This document shows positions 11,906 to 23,681 of a DNA stretch of 64,000 bases, in pieces. This DNA comes from Bactrocera neohumeralis (lineage: Eukaryota; Arthropoda; Insecta; Diptera; Tephritidae). Under the pieces are notes generated by a model. That model made no database searches. It saw only the letters and a program-made list of their open reading frames with translations, and had not been told where the DNA came from. Every line of letters begins with the position of its first letter. Positions within the stretch are counted from its first letter, which is position 1. Both the position numbers and the translations under genes were made by a program. The stretch is from the NCBI RefSeq assembly GCF_024586455.1, contig NW_026089624.1:3005341-3069340 (forward strand). Direction: 5' to 3'.

Positions 11906-12028
11906 GTTCTATTCCCAAAATTGGGAATTGCATTAATATGCTTATTACGGTCAAAGAAGTTCGAAATATTCAATCGCGTACTTTCTCTAAAAAAATTTTA
12001 CGAAAATCGCTTATTTTTTCTCACGTCA

Positions 12029-12049
12029 GCTTAAGAGGCTATACCAGTG
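12029..12049. other. Palindrome spacer (21 bp)
   Basis: The sequence gcttaagaggctataccagtg separates tcacgtca (12021-12028) from tgacgtga (12050-12057), the innermost bases of the two arms. Confidence 0.9.
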
Positions 12050-12172
12050 TGACGTGAGAAAAAATAAGCGATTTTCGTAAAATTTTTTTAGAGAAAGTAC
12101 GCGATTGAATATTTCGAACTTCTTTGACCGTAATAAGCATATTAATGCAATTCCCAATTTTGGGAATAGAAC

Positions 12173-12695
12173 TGCAACCAAATACGAAGTTCAATGGATT
12201 ATAACTGGTTCAGTAATCAGTCGATGAATATTATACCACGTACATCCCAAAACACTGTTGTCATAACCTTGCCAGCCGACTTTTTCGTCTTTCCAAGCTT
12301 GAAGACAGATTCATAATGTGCAGCCCACTGGGTGGACTGTCGATTGGACACCAGTGTGAAATTATGAAGCCATGTTTTTATTGTCACACACCAAAATTTC
12401 GGTTTTATTACGATTAAAGAGCACTCAAACACTTCTCAGAATCATTAATTCGTTGTTTTCGTTGATTATGAACTTGCGCGGCACCCACTTTGCACAGAGC
12501 TTTCGCCTCTTTAGGGCGTCCACTGCCTTCATTTTCCTCGGTGCTCATTTCGCCTCTTTTCAACTTTGCAAATTTCGTTACAAAGGTTGATTTCTCTGGT
12601 GGAGATCCACATTCAAGAGTATTTTTCCCCCAAAAAGCAATGCTTTATTAACACACGGAAAGCTTTTTGATCTATTTTTTAAACTAACACAAATT
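12173..12695 (-). mobile_element. Mariner B (cecropia-like), right-arm copy
   Basis: Mirror copy of 11383-11905. The minus strand holds the longest surviving frame (12432-12217): KPKFWCVTIKTWLHNFTLVS, SNRQSTQWA and SAGKVMTTVFWDVRGIIFID, the region around the first catalytic Asp of a cecropia-type mariner transposase. The ends are missing or unrecognised. Confidence 0.65.
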
Positions 12696-13394
12696 GCTTC
12701 ACCTAAAAATTAGTATATCATTTTAACCAATTCTCTTATAGTTCCTCAGTTGGCAAATTTGTATACGTAAATTTTAAAGGTAGGGACTGAAATCGTATAT
12801 GTAGATGGCAGTAATAGTACCCTCTATGAATCAGTAACAATAATACGTGAACCTCTAGTTAATTATAAATAAATTCTATGATGTTAATACTATAATAGGG
12901 CAATTCACAATCTGGTGCAAATGGTCTTGCATATTTGCAATTGCAAATTCGCTGTACATTTTTTTTGCATAGTGTAACACTAACATTGCATAATAATTTA
13001 TATACTTATGTACATATATGTCCACGAAGTGTAGTGGCTGACACTACGAATGGCACATGCATAACACAGCTGTTAAAAGGCAAAGTCGGCAACAAAAAGA
13101 CAAATATCCAACATTTTTAAATTTATTGGATATGTAAAATTTGAAAATGAAAATACTTATACAATTAAATGGATCGTATGTAATGAAGCATTGAAATACA
13201 AGAATTGAAATACGAAACAAAATGTATTTCAAAAGAAATAACGAAAATACGCCATTGTCGGCATTATTACAACCAATAGCACAATAGAAAAAAATTTTTC
13301 CTTCAATCAGTTAAATACTTTCAGTCAAATCAGACTGAAAAAATGCATTGCTAAAGAGAAAAAATTACGTATACCGTACTGTAAATGTAACATA

Positions 13395-14299
13395 CAAGGT
13401 CTGCCGCAAAAGAAACAGAACTTTTTAAATATAACTGTTTCTGGTGGCGCCACCTATTGGTGGGTATATGAAATAAAAAGTTTGATCTCTTGTTGACATT
13501 AAAAGTAAAAACTTTAAGACAATTGGATAACTACAATCGATGTTATCGATTAAAAAGTGACAGCAGCTTTTTGAACAAAGAGCAAATATTAAATTTTGTT
13601 TTAAACTTAGGAAAACGTTTACTGAAACATTTCAAATGATGAAAAAAGTTTGTGGTGATCAGTGCCTATCCCGTAATAATGTGCATGAGTGGTTTAAGCG
13701 ATTCCAGAGGACCTCTGTGACGATCAGAAGTCGGTCGTCTTCAGAAGTCAAAAATAAATGCCTATTTGTTTTTACGAGTCCGAGGGTATTGTACACCGAG
13801 AGTTCGTCCCACCTGACCAAGCGATTAATGCTGTGTTTTACCTTGATGTTATGAAGCGTATTTTGTCACGCATTCGTCGTGCTCGATCACAATACCGTAA
13901 GGCGAGGTCCTGGCGCCTGTTGCACGATAATGCGCCGTGTCATCGGTCGACGCTTGTCACTGGTTTTTTGACAAAAAACTCCATATTAACCATTAATCAC
14001 TCACCCTACTCACCTGATCTGGCACCCTGTGATTTTTACCTATTTTGAAAACTTCATTTGCCCATGAAAGGACACTGGTTTCAGGACATTTCAGCTACCC
14101 AAAAGGCGACGACCGATATTCTCAAGAGCATTCCCAAAAATGACCTCAAATACTCATTTGAAATGCTAATTGACCGGGCTAAACGCTGTATCGAAGCACA
14201 AGGAAACTACTTTGAATAAAAAAATATAACTTTTGAAAAATATTAATTTTTTGTTGTTTTTGTTTTTTAACAGTCCTGTTTCTTTTGCGACAGACCTTG
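13395..14299 (+). mobile_element. Mariner A, right-arm copy (905 bp, deleted)
   Basis: TA-flanked, with terminal repeats caaggtctgccgcaaaagaa and its inverse. The transposase frame begins with NIKFCFKLRKTFTETFQMMK near 13590, passes the helix-turn-helix (CLSRNNVHEWFKRFQ), is internally deleted near 13730, and resumes in another frame with GIVHREFVPPDQ, LLHDNAPCH and SPDLAPCDFYLF. After a TGA the same frame continues to the natural C-terminus (RCIEAQGNYFE near 14215). It cannot be active. Confidence 0.85.
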
Positions 14300-15040
14300 T
14301 ATATATTAATTTTAATGTCTGTAAGCACAATTGTTCTAAGTAAACTTAACCAAAGAAAACTAAAAGAAGTAAGGAAGAGCTAAATTGGGCTGTAATCAAA
14401 CAAGGAAGAATTAAAGTCAGGAAAGTACTTTCATGTACATAAGGCTTGTGAGTTATTTGGGTTCTAGGGCAAGTTTTCATCCGATTTTATTCATTATAAG
14501 CACAAAGTCGCACCGTTATAAGAAGAACACACACTCTCAATTTTATTTAAAAAAAACGCTCATATTGGCCGATATGTAGTATTATATATGATATCTAAAA
14601 AATTGTTGAACCATTTTTGACATATAGACATTTTATCAGAGATGTGAAAAATAGTTTAAAATAAAAGTATTTAAATACAAAAAGCAAATAGGTTTTGAAA
14701 ATAAAATAACTGATTTTAAAACTACTATTTGTTCAAAAAGTTCATCATTCAAGTTCCTCCTATGGGGACTCACAATCATTCCACCAAACGGAAATAGCCG
14801 GTCAAGAGGGGCAGAACTCGATAAGCAGGTATTATATTTAAGGAAGAGTTTTTTTACATTTGGATCAAGGATTCTTAGGTATTGTCTTCATATTTTAGAT
14901 AGTGATTCCAGATCTATTGTAGTAGTATTAACTTTATCCATATAACTAATCAGATCCAAATTTGTAGTTTACAGACGGCAGCTATGCGAGTTTGAAACTC
15001 TCGTAAACAGCTTATAATCATTTTTAAAATATTTTCAATT

Positions 15041-16800
15041 AGGCATGCACGGTAAGATGGTTATCGGGTTATGTGATTATTAGATTAAAGATGCTCCGTG
15101 AACATCCGATGTATGGTTATTTGCTTAATTTACAAAAACAGCTGTTCATTGTTTACAATTTTAGTTCAATGAAATTTTTACTTATAAAAAGCCTAAACAA
15201 AGTTTAAAAAGCAAAATAATCGAATTTAAAATAAGTTCTGCTATTGAGGAAATGGACTTTATTGAAGGAATGTGCTTATTAAATAATCCGAATTTTAAGG
15301 GTTCAAAAAATTCTTTGTATAAAATTTGCAGACATCTTGCGCCCTGAACAGTGTCACAATGCAATGGATGAAGTACTAGGTGAACTGCTGAAGGATATAA
15401 CTTTAATCACCTGTAATAAACGGGGAGATGAACTACATATTTCGAAATCTATTCATTGCCGAGAAAATGTTCTGTGTTGGTTTGACGATGGAAGATTTTT
15501 ACAAATGCTGCGCGTTAACAAATGCCAATTCGCTCATCTCCTAGAAATATTTTCAAATGATATGAACTGTACTAATTCAAGTTTACAAATACCTGTAGAT
15601 TTGCAACTCGCAATCCTATTGCTCCGATTAGGTTCATCGGGTGAAAGTGCTTCTGTACGTAAAATCGCTACAACTTTTGGTGTGGGAGATGGAGGCACAT
15701 TGACCAATATCAACAAAAGAGTTTTTCCGGCAATTTTGATTAAACTATCCCAATTCATTCATTGGCCTGGACCGGCAGAGCGCCGGGAACTTGTTTTCCA
15801 AACATTCTGCGAATTACCATTGACGGTAGCGAGATTAAACTGGCCCAAAAACCGAATAAAAATCATGAGGTGTATTTTTCTCGGCAACGAATATACTCTA
15901 TCAATTCGCAAGTCGTATGTGGGCAATCCCGGAAGCTACCACGATTCTAAAGTGTTTAGGAAATCTCATATTGGAAGAAATACAACTAGCTTATTTAGTG
16001 GAGAAGAGTGGATTGCAAGTGATTCTGCGTATAAGTTGACAAAACATTTAATAACACCATACCGAAGCGATTCTTCTTTAGCAGACTCTGAAAGACAAGC
16101 TATATTCAACAAAGTACGCAGCCAGTATCGTGTTAGAGTTGAAAATTGTTTCGGGATTCTTAAAGAAAAGTGTTGTAGTTTGAAACAAATGCGGATAAAA
16201 ACAAAAGACCGAGAGAGTCAAAAATTTTTTAATAAATGGGTACTTGTCTGCTGTGTGCTGCACAACATACTCTTGAAAGGGCGAGATTCTTCACACTTTG
16301 AAAGGCAAAGTGTCGAAGCCCATGAATGACAATATAATGGAGATGCTATTGTTGCACCTACCTCCGAACTAAAAAGACAAGCACTATACAATTTAATTTT
16401 TGAATAAAAATTCACATTTTTGTTTTAATAACAAGTAACTGAAAATTATTTATTTGTTTATTGGTTATTATATTATATTATTATTATTATTACTTTTGAT
16501 GATGTTTGATGCTTTTTGACGCTTTTTATTCCGGTTTTAATTTGCTGATTGTATCTCTGTTAATAGCAGAGCTTCCAATAAGAAAATCTAAACGGAAATG
16601 CCATTCGCTTAGTTTTATTTATTTTTTGTGCTACCATTTAGTTGAATTCCAACGTCTTTCTAACACTGGAAATAAGCAAACAACCACATAATCTGTAAAC
16701 AAGGGCCTAGGTTGGTCAAATTTGGTTATTTTGTCATACCGCATTTTGTTGTTGTTTACTTAATCACATAACCCGATAACCACCTTAGCGTGAACAACCT
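15041..16800 (+). mobile_element. PIF/Harbinger element 1
   Basis: Inverted ends near 15041-15080 (aggcatgcacggtaagatgg then ttatcgggttatgtgatt) and 16761-16800 (aatcacataacccgataacc then accttagcgtgaacaacct) enclose a DDE_Tnp_4-type transposase relic. No clean 3-bp target duplication remains. I see no second MADF/Myb-type gene, which autonomous Harbingers carry. The first ~90 bases belong to the palindrome arm. Confidence 0.75.
15337..16329 (+). pseudogene. PIF/Harbinger DDE transposase pseudogene
   Basis: The product would cut and paste Harbinger DNA using a DDE nuclease fold. A 330-codon frame shows the helical N-terminal region (LAILLLRLGSSGESASVRKI, FGVGDGGT), PGSYHDSKVF, IASDSAYKL (second Asp) and VRVENCFGILKEK (catalytic Glu), then WVLVCCVLHNIL near the C-terminus. 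The first catalytic Asp motif, ITIDGSEIKLAQ with INSQVVCG, lies only in the +2-shifted frame between about 15820 and 15925. Two compensating indels therefore scramble roughly 35 residues while leaving one long frame. It is closely related to the transposase at 42143-43104. Confidence 0.8.
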
Positions 16801-16947
16801 AAATGAAAATGGATAGAAGATAAACATTGCGATTGTTAGCCGACCATTATTTACAAAACCATTTTTTATTACAAAGTATATCAACGTGTTATTTTTAAAA
16901 CTTTATCATAACAAAACATCATAACATAAAACTTTTTGTTTTATTGA

Positions 16948-17033
16948 AAATTTTGAAAACAGCTGTCAGTGTTGCTTGCTTTTCATTCACAGTAGATTAA
17001 AGTTGGCAATTTTTTAACAAGTTTGCTAACAAT
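16948..17033 (+). repeat. Direct repeat, copy 1 (~85 bp)
   Basis: Shares gaaaaca.ctgtcagtgttg, cttttcattcaca and tagattaaagttgg with 17465-17550 in direct orientation. The interval holds a Helitron-like repeat. Confidence 0.7.
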
Positions 17034-17091
17034 ATAATAAAAAACAACATAAGGAAAGAAGAACTAATTAATAAGTTAAGAAATAAAATCT

Positions 17092-17460
17092 ATATATATA
17101 AAAAAAGTCGTGCTAGTTACACTATTTATAACTCAAGAATAGCTGAATCGGTTTGGCTAAAAATTGGTGAGGAGGTAGCCTAGAACCAGAGGACGGACAT
17201 AGGATACTTTTAATATCTTTATGTTAACAATGTTTAATTTATGTATACAATTCATAATTACCAAAATTATATTTGAAATCTTAAGCATGTTTCCAAAATT
17301 TACGTAAGAATCATTTGAAAATTTTATTGAAATGAAAGAAATATAAAAAATAACAACAAAGAGCGAATGCCAGAGAACACTAATTTTCATATGCATGCAT
17401 ACTTAGTATAGTATATGGGTTATACTGATTGTCTCTGCTGAACAAGGAAGTCTTTTTTTT
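17092..17460 (+). repeat. Helitron-like short repeat, copy 2
   Basis: Begins TCTATATATATAAAAAAAGT, reads gtcgtgctagttacac, ataactcaagaatagctgaa and aaaattggtgaggaggtagc, and continues AT-rich to the second direct repeat. Other copies are at 7420-7722 (inverted) and 18283-18560. It is non-coding and probably a non-autonomous Helitron. Confidence 0.6.
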
Positions 17461-17464
17461 AGGA

Positions 17465-17550
17465 CAAAATTTTGAAAACAACTGTCAGTGTTGCCTGCTT
17501 TTCATTCACAATAGATTAAAGTTGGACATTTTTAACAATTTTGCTAACAA
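17465..17550 (+). repeat. Direct repeat, copy 2 (~85 bp)
   Basis: Second copy of 16948-17033 with a few substitutions. The pair brackets the Helitron-like repeat. Confidence 0.7.
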
Positions 17551-17636
17551 AAATGCAGCTAACTCTCTAAAATTTTGAGGATTAAATGGGGGTTAGCAAT
17601 TTCATGTAAAAATTAACTAACGCACGCTCCGAAGTA

Positions 17637-18135
17637 CAGTCGCGGCGGAAGAAAATCAGTCCTATTACATGCCGGACAAAAACTATATACATTAAACTTG
17701 TTGGAGGGCGAGGCTACGCCCACTTTTTCAAAAATCTTTACCCACAGGTGCCTCTTGCTACTGGGATCCTCTGTACCGAATTACAGCTTTATGTCTTAAT
17801 TTAGTGCTTAGTTATGGCTCTTTATAAGTTTTCGGTTCATGGCGATTTGTGTGTGGGGCAGTTGTCTGACAACGCCCATGTACAAACTCGAAATATTTTT
17901 TGTAAATACCAAGTTTCATCGAGATATCTCAATTTTTACTTAAGTTACAGCTTGAACTGGCGGACGGACGGACAGGCAGACAGTCAACCGGATTTCAATT
18001 TTTCTCGTCATCCTGATGATTTATATACATATATTTAACCCTATATCTATCTCAATTAGTTTTATGTTATACGTACAACCATTAGGTGAAGAAAACTTTA
18101 GAACTCTGTAGCAACTGCTTGCAAGAGTATTAAAA
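17637..18135 (+). repeat. Interspersed repeat family R, copy 1
   Basis: Shares with 27330-27725, in order: tatacattaaac, a ggcg..cccacttttt block, a (gacg)/(gaca)-rich microsatellite (ggacggacggacaggcagac), tcatcctgat, aaccctatat and an end near gcaagagtat. The open frames inside it are spurious. I cannot assign the family; the microsatellite core is common in short dispersed fly repeats. Confidence 0.6.
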
Positions 18136-18282
18136 TGAAACACTATTTTGGTATGTCCGCGCATAGCCCCGAACCACAGCACGGAAAGACGTGAAAATTT
18201 GCTCGGATATGCCTTTATTCCGGGAGAAGGCCCTAACGGTGGCCTTTTTATAGCAAAATTACCCTCGATTTCGCAATTTTTG

Positions 18283-18560
18283 TATGTACATATACTATAT
18301 ATTTATAACTCAAGAACGGCTGAACCGATTTGGATGAAAATTGGTGATGAGGTTGCTTGGAACCTCGGGACGGGCCTATACTACTTTCTATGGTTTTATG
18401 TTAAAAATAACAACAATTCATTAAACAAAACCAGTTATATTTCAAAACATAAGCATGTGTTCAATATTCATGTAAGAATCATTTCAACAGTTTTTTCTTC
18501 AAAAATACAAAATAAAATCACCCAGCTACTGGCAGGGTACAGTGGTTTTTGCTTACATAC
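18283..18560 (+). repeat. Helitron-like short repeat, copy 3
   Basis: Matches 17092-17460: atttataactcaagaacggc, tgaaccgatttgg, aaaattggtgatgaggt, then the AT-rich part with aagcatgtgttcaatattca and gtaagaatcattt. Confidence 0.6.
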
Positions 18561-19463
18561 ACATACTAAAAGATGAATTTCACTTTCAGCGATTCGAAAA
18601 ACAGAATAAGAGAAAAGGTTTAACCATAATTTGAGACTGTTATTCAAAGAAGCATATGCATATGTATGTGTGTAACGATATACGATGCAGAAGCAGAGAC
18701 AAGCAGCGAGCGGAGCCGCGGATTCACACTAGTATACATATAAAAATTAATCCCTTGGACACGGCATCACTACGCGTAAACGGCTGGCACAGGCTGACAG
18801 ACAGACGGATGGACAGACGAACAAAGTGATCCTATAAGAGTTCCGTTTTTATTTTGTTTGAGGTATGGTAAAAATTAAGAACGGTGCTTGATAAAATAAA
18901 GAAATTGTAAACTCAACGGCAACATTTGCTTTTTCTACTACAGGACAACGTCTGTCGTAAGCAGTTAGTGTATAATAAATAATAGCTTATAGTGCAGATT
19001 AAGGGTTAGTAAATAAATTTATTGTTTCAATAAAAACGTAAAATCCATGAACTATAGAATAACATCGATTGGGCACGAATAATGCGATATTGTGATCAAC
19101 TATTGTCGGACGATATCGGTTAAATTGTATTTTAGGTTAGGCTTGTAAAAATAGCAATGACTAGGTTCTTCATGCTTAGTTAAAAATTATTTATAAAAGT
19201 AATGAATTACTTGCATTTAATTTATTTATATCTAGCAAGCGAATTTATATCCAGGAAAACCTCGAAAAAACTAATAATCAACACACGGACACGTCTTGGG
19301 CCTCAAGTTTGTTTGAGGATGGTTTGTCAGTTGACTGACGCCAAATGTTTTTGTTTTGGCTCGCACGGGCCGCAATGTTGACATTATTGTTCTATAGTCC
19401 AGTGAAAATAGACTGGAATACCTGCAGTGCATTAATTCCCAACAAGGGGGATTTTTGTGCAGG
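18561..19463. other. Non-coding repeat-like DNA
   Basis: Contains another microsatellite-cored segment (gacagacagacggatggaca near 18800) ending near tatggtaaaaattaag, and AT-rich DNA. I see no supported gene. The open frame at 19345-19578 overlaps the left end of the next element and is not coding. Confidence 0.45.
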
Positions 19464-20838
19464 CCTTGGATCCGTCGTTACAAATGGCATGTCAAAAGTC
19501 CCCATCGATCCCACATGTGCGTGGTTTTTTATTCGAGGTCAAAGGTCACACATTTACGTTTTTTCCGTATATCTCTGAAACAATGAGAGCTACTCAAAAA
19601 TGGTTCAAACAAAATTTATAGATCATAAAATTGTCTACAAAAAAGATCGTTTTCGAGATATCGTGACTTTAGACCGCAGGAAAGCCGTATTTTCGACTAT
19701 ATGCACATATTTCCGTACCACCTCTGAGATAATGTACACGGCGCTTTTTTTAACGTGGTTTCCTCAGTAGGAATACTCCACAATATATTTTGATCTAAAG
19801 AATGTAATCGGACACTCTTTTATTGATGAAATTTTATTTTTTATTATAATTTAATGGAAATTTTAACAGCAAGAAAATTACATCATCATTTATCATCAAA
19901 TTCTTCATAGTCTCTCGTTTCTTCCTCTTTACTGTCTTTTTCCTCTTAAAATAAAGTTGTGTAGATAGTATTGTAGTTACTTGCTGGTTGATGAATGAGT
20001 GGTAAAAAGAGAATTTCAGAAATGTTCAATGTAACCGTTCCAACCAGGTAATAGTAAATCTTTTCATTTTCCATACAACCACAAAATATCAACTTTTTTC
20101 AGTAAACTGCTGTGCTACTTTCATAATCGAAATTTTGTGCAGCTATTTTACTATACCCAACTGCACCATCATTTTGAAGGATTTTGATTTGACTTTTATC
20201 GGTAGATGAGCTTTGGCTGCAAAATCTTTCGCTGAAAGGACTTTGTTTACTCGTGATATGGGTTTTTCGGCTATAACTGCTGCTTTTGGAGTTATAATAT
20301 GAATGATACCCATTATGTGGAGCGTGTTGTGACCGTTTAGAGCAGTGTTTCCCAAAGTGGGCGATAACGCCCCCTTGTGGGCGCTGCAGGTGTCAAGGGG
20401 GGTGGTAGTTGATACATCTGTCCTATTTTATTGGATATAGAAAAAATGAAAATCATGTCAATCGGTCCCTCCGTTTAATAAGCAAAGTAGACACAAACAA
20501 ACAAATAAAAAGGCAACATACACACTTTCGCATTTTAATAGTTATTAGTACTCGTAGATATCTATCAGGTTTTAACAAGTTTTTGTTAAATAACCCAAAT
20601 TGTGCATTCCTGTATCAATCGGCTGGTTCATTGAATACTTGTTCGGACTTGTTGTGTACGATTGAGCGTCGAATGAGATAAACGAGTTTATGTGTGTTTG
20701 TTTTATATTATTTTATTTTATTATTTATTTATTATTTGTTTTATTTTCATTTGTGGTCTTGCGCGCAATAGATGAGCAGTACTTACGCCTCCTTTACATT
20801 ACTCGCGAAGTTGAACGTATTTCTCAAAGCTAAACAAT

Positions 20839-21956
20839 CAGGGGTGTTGTGGAATCCAAGACAGAATTGCTTAGCTGTCAGAATTGCAAACCAATTCTGA
20901 TTTTGAATGGTGTCACAGAATCTGATTGGATTTTTGTCTTTTTGAACATACGCAAAACCAATATTCGAATTAGCTGTGTACTAATGTGACCAAACTTGCA
21001 AATGAATACATTTGGAAGCAATACTATTAAAGTTTTTGATGAGTTCCGAATTAAAGAAAGATTTTAAAAGATAACATTTATAGAATGAATTTATAGATGA
21101 CAATCCGAAATATTGTCGAAGCTAGAAGGAAAATAGTGACCGAGCGATATATGAGCGCTTGGGCAGAAAGCGAAAACTTTGACTCGGTTTTTCATTTTTA
21201 CGATTTTTCTTAATTGGCGGACAGGATTGAAAAAAACTAAACGTATGGAAATGGAGAAAAGTTTATTAACTTTGGCATTAAATTATCTTCTATTTAAACT
21301 AAAAAAGTTAAGAAAATTTAAGTTTGAACATATGTTTAAGCAATATAAAGTAACAAATTTTTTAGTCAAAACCACTTTTTAAAAAATTTAGAATTTTATT
21401 TTTCAAAATTTTCCTCGTTTAATTGCGACCTGCATAATTTCCGCCGTCCGACAAATGCACACGCGAGATGCATCGGGCAATTGCTTCCCTAAGGCACAAT
21501 ATCAAAGAATTCTTGTCCAAAAAATTTTCGGGTGATGTTTAAATATATAACTATAAACCCTAGAAATTTCGCTTTAATCAATTATTTCCTTCCCTCCCTT
21601 CCCATGAAGCCTCTAAAGCGGCTCCCCCTTAAATATCCGCATTTTTTTCCAAAACTCAATAATTGAGACATTTCGTACTTTATTCTTATGTTTTCTCATA
21701 TAGAAATAAAGATAAATCAATTCGTAACAATAAAATAACTCGATTTCTTAATTTACATTTCAAATCTGTGTGCGACTATCTTCTTGCTTTGTTTCTGACA
21801 GCGAAACCGATAAAATTGGTTTCTGTGACATACAAAACCGATACAAATTCTGTTTCGAATATCAAACCAATAATGTCTGAATTCATGACACCTACTACTT
21901 TTTTTGATCGGTTTCAATTCTGATTCCGACAACTATCAGATTCCACAACACCCCTG
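20839..21956. mobile_element. Small TIR element inserted at the hAT start codon
   Basis: Perfect inverted ends CAGGGGTGTTGTGGAATC (20839) and gattccacaacacccctg (ending 21956), with weaker inverted similarity further in. It is flanked by AAT on both sides, a 3-bp duplication. Joining the flanks gives taaacaatgtcggaag, that is, the ATG of the hAT transposase. It has no convincing ORF (the frames at 21179 and 21663 are AT-rich noise), so it is non-autonomous. The superfamily is uncertain: the TIR looks hAT-like but the duplication length does not. Confidence 0.75.
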
Positions 21957-21957
21957 A

Positions 21958-23681
21958 ATGTCGGAAGTAAAAACGAAGAGACGGCAATACTGTGCGGAAT
22001 ATATTAAATTCGGATTCATTGAAAGTCCTACAAGCCCATCGTCGCCTTTGTGTCTTCTATGCCTATGAATGAAGCAATGAAGCCTTCAAGACTGCAAGGT
22101 CATTTGAATAAAATGCATCCAGATAAGAAAGAGAAGAATGTAGCATATTTTCGAGACCTAGAGGAGAATGATAATACTCAGCCAAGTGTAGCAAAACTAT
22201 TTTCGGCGGCTGCTAAGCAAGATGACGACGGACTTCGAGCTTCGTACAATATCTTTTTGTTAATTGCTCAAAAATGCAAACCACATAACATGGGAGAAGA
22301 GTTAATATTGCCAGCAATAAATGAAGTAATAACTACCGTGCTTCATAAACCGGCCGCAGATGTTATCCGAAAAATTCCTTTGAATAATAATTCTGTGCAA
22401 AGACGAATTGATGAAATGAGGACAAGCCAATTCTCAATCCAGCTCGATGAGTCCACTTTACCAACTAATGAAGCATTGTTGTTGTCTTACGTGAGGTTTA
22501 TTAAAGATGAGAAAATATGTGAAGAACTATTATTTGCTAGAAATTAAGAGACAGATACAAAAGGCGAAACCATATTTAATATATTGGAAAAGTTTTGCGA
22601 TGAGAAAGAAATTCCTTTGAAAAATAGTATTTCAGTTGCTACGGATGGCGCTCCGGCTATGATAGGGTGCTATAAAGGCTTAATAGCGCACTTAAAAAAT
22701 AAAATTCCAGATGTCCATGGCGAACATTGCGTTATTCACAGACAACATTTAGTTGCTAGAAACTTAAGTGAAAAACTATTTCAATCACTGCAATATGTGA
22801 TCAAAGCAGTCAATAAAATCCGCAACAGCTCTTTGAATAATAGATTATTTCATCAGCTTTGTGTTACTAATGACGAGGATTTCAACCGTTTGTTGTTTTA
22901 TACTGAAGTTCGTTGGCTATCAAGAGGCAATTGTCTGACTCGATTCTACAACCTGTTTGACTCTGTTATAGACTTCTTGGAAACTAAAGATACAGAATTT
23001 CAAGTCAAGCTCATAACATCAAAGAATGATATAGCTTACATGACAGACCTGTTTGTATAAATTGTTCAACGACATGAATCTCCAACTGCAAGGCGATAAA
23101 CTAAATTTAATTAAAACAAAAAACGTCGTTGCTGCTTTCGCAGCCAAACTGCTTCTACACAAAAAGAATCTGGGCAGACGTGAGTTTCACAATTTTCCGA
23201 ATTTATCAGTATCATGCAGTAACGACGAATTGTTTGCCTAGTGCCAACATTTGGAAAACCTCCAAATTGACTTCACCGAACGATATCAGGAAATTTTGAA
23301 CTTGGAAATACCAGACAGGGTGTTGGATCCGTTTTCAAATGTCAACACAGCAATGTCACCTCAGCTGGAAGAAGAACTTATAGAATTGACAAAAAACGAG
23401 GAAATAAAAATCAAGTTCAAAAATGGTTACCAAGAATTTTGGTTACAAAAACCGATCTCGCAATTGTACCCTGGATTGTGGTCAATCGTTCAACGATTAT
23501 TGATAGCATTCCCATCGTTATATTTGTGTGAACGTGGATTTAGTACTGTGACAACACTACTTACTAAAATAGAAATCGTTTGCTTGTTACCGAACGTGGC
23601 GACTTGCGACTGTTCTTAAGTAAATTGGGACCTGATATTAACAAACTTATTAAACAGCATCAGATTCATCCTTCACATTAG
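21958..23681 (+). pseudogene. hAT transposase pseudogene (BED finger, ZBED5/FAM200-like)
   Basis: The frame starts MSEVKTKRRQYCAEYIKFGF, with the BED finger split by a frameshift: PLCLLC in one frame, AMKPSRLQGHLNKMHPDKK in the next. The catalytic core follows: SIQLDEST (first Asp), a TAA at about 22545, SVATDGAPAMIG (second Asp), HCVIHRQHLVARNL, EVRWLSRGNCLTRFYN, another stop and shift near 23058, then CERGFSTVTTLLTK (catalytic Glu). A final one-base shift is needed before TERGDLRLFLSKLGPDINKL and the natural stop at 23681. Host relatives in vertebrates are domesticated copies of this group. At least two stops and three shifts make it inactive. Confidence 0.85.

Larger units (their letters stand above)
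8049..12028 (+). repeat. Left arm of giant palindrome
   Basis: Every segment of this arm recurs in reverse complement at 12050-15131; positions pair so that the two coordinates sum to about 24078 near the centre. From the outside inward it holds the first ~100 bases of a PIF/Harbinger element, unique sequence, an RTE-type LINE found only in this arm (8867-9745), mariner A (9783-10687), unique sequence, and mariner B (11383-11905). The arms differ by scattered substitutions and small indels, for example a ~10-base addition near 8089 and different codons near 10440 and 13650. Apart from mobile elements I see no gene in the arm. Confidence 0.9.
12050..15131 (-). repeat. Right arm of giant palindrome
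   Basis: This is the reverse complement of 8049-12028 without the LINE insert. It holds mariner B (12173-12695), mariner A (13395-14299) and, at its outer end, the first ~90 bases of a PIF/Harbinger element that continues intact beyond the arm to about 16800. The arm therefore ends inside that element, while on the left the same element is cut off at 8049. Confidence 0.9.

Noticed and set aside
11489..12590. Identical 72-residue frames at 11489-11707 (-) and 12372-12590 (+)
   Set aside because: They are antisense shadows of the mariner B remnants in the two palindrome arms.
10850..13232. Short frames repeated in both palindrome arms (10850-11165 and 12935-13232)
   Set aside because: Duplicated non-coding DNA; no codon signal, and both copies only mirror each other.
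8049..15131. Giant palindrome considered as a pure assembly mirror
   Set aside because: The arms differ by substitutions, small indels and a LINE with its own target duplication, so they are independent sequences; read-level confirmation is still desirable.
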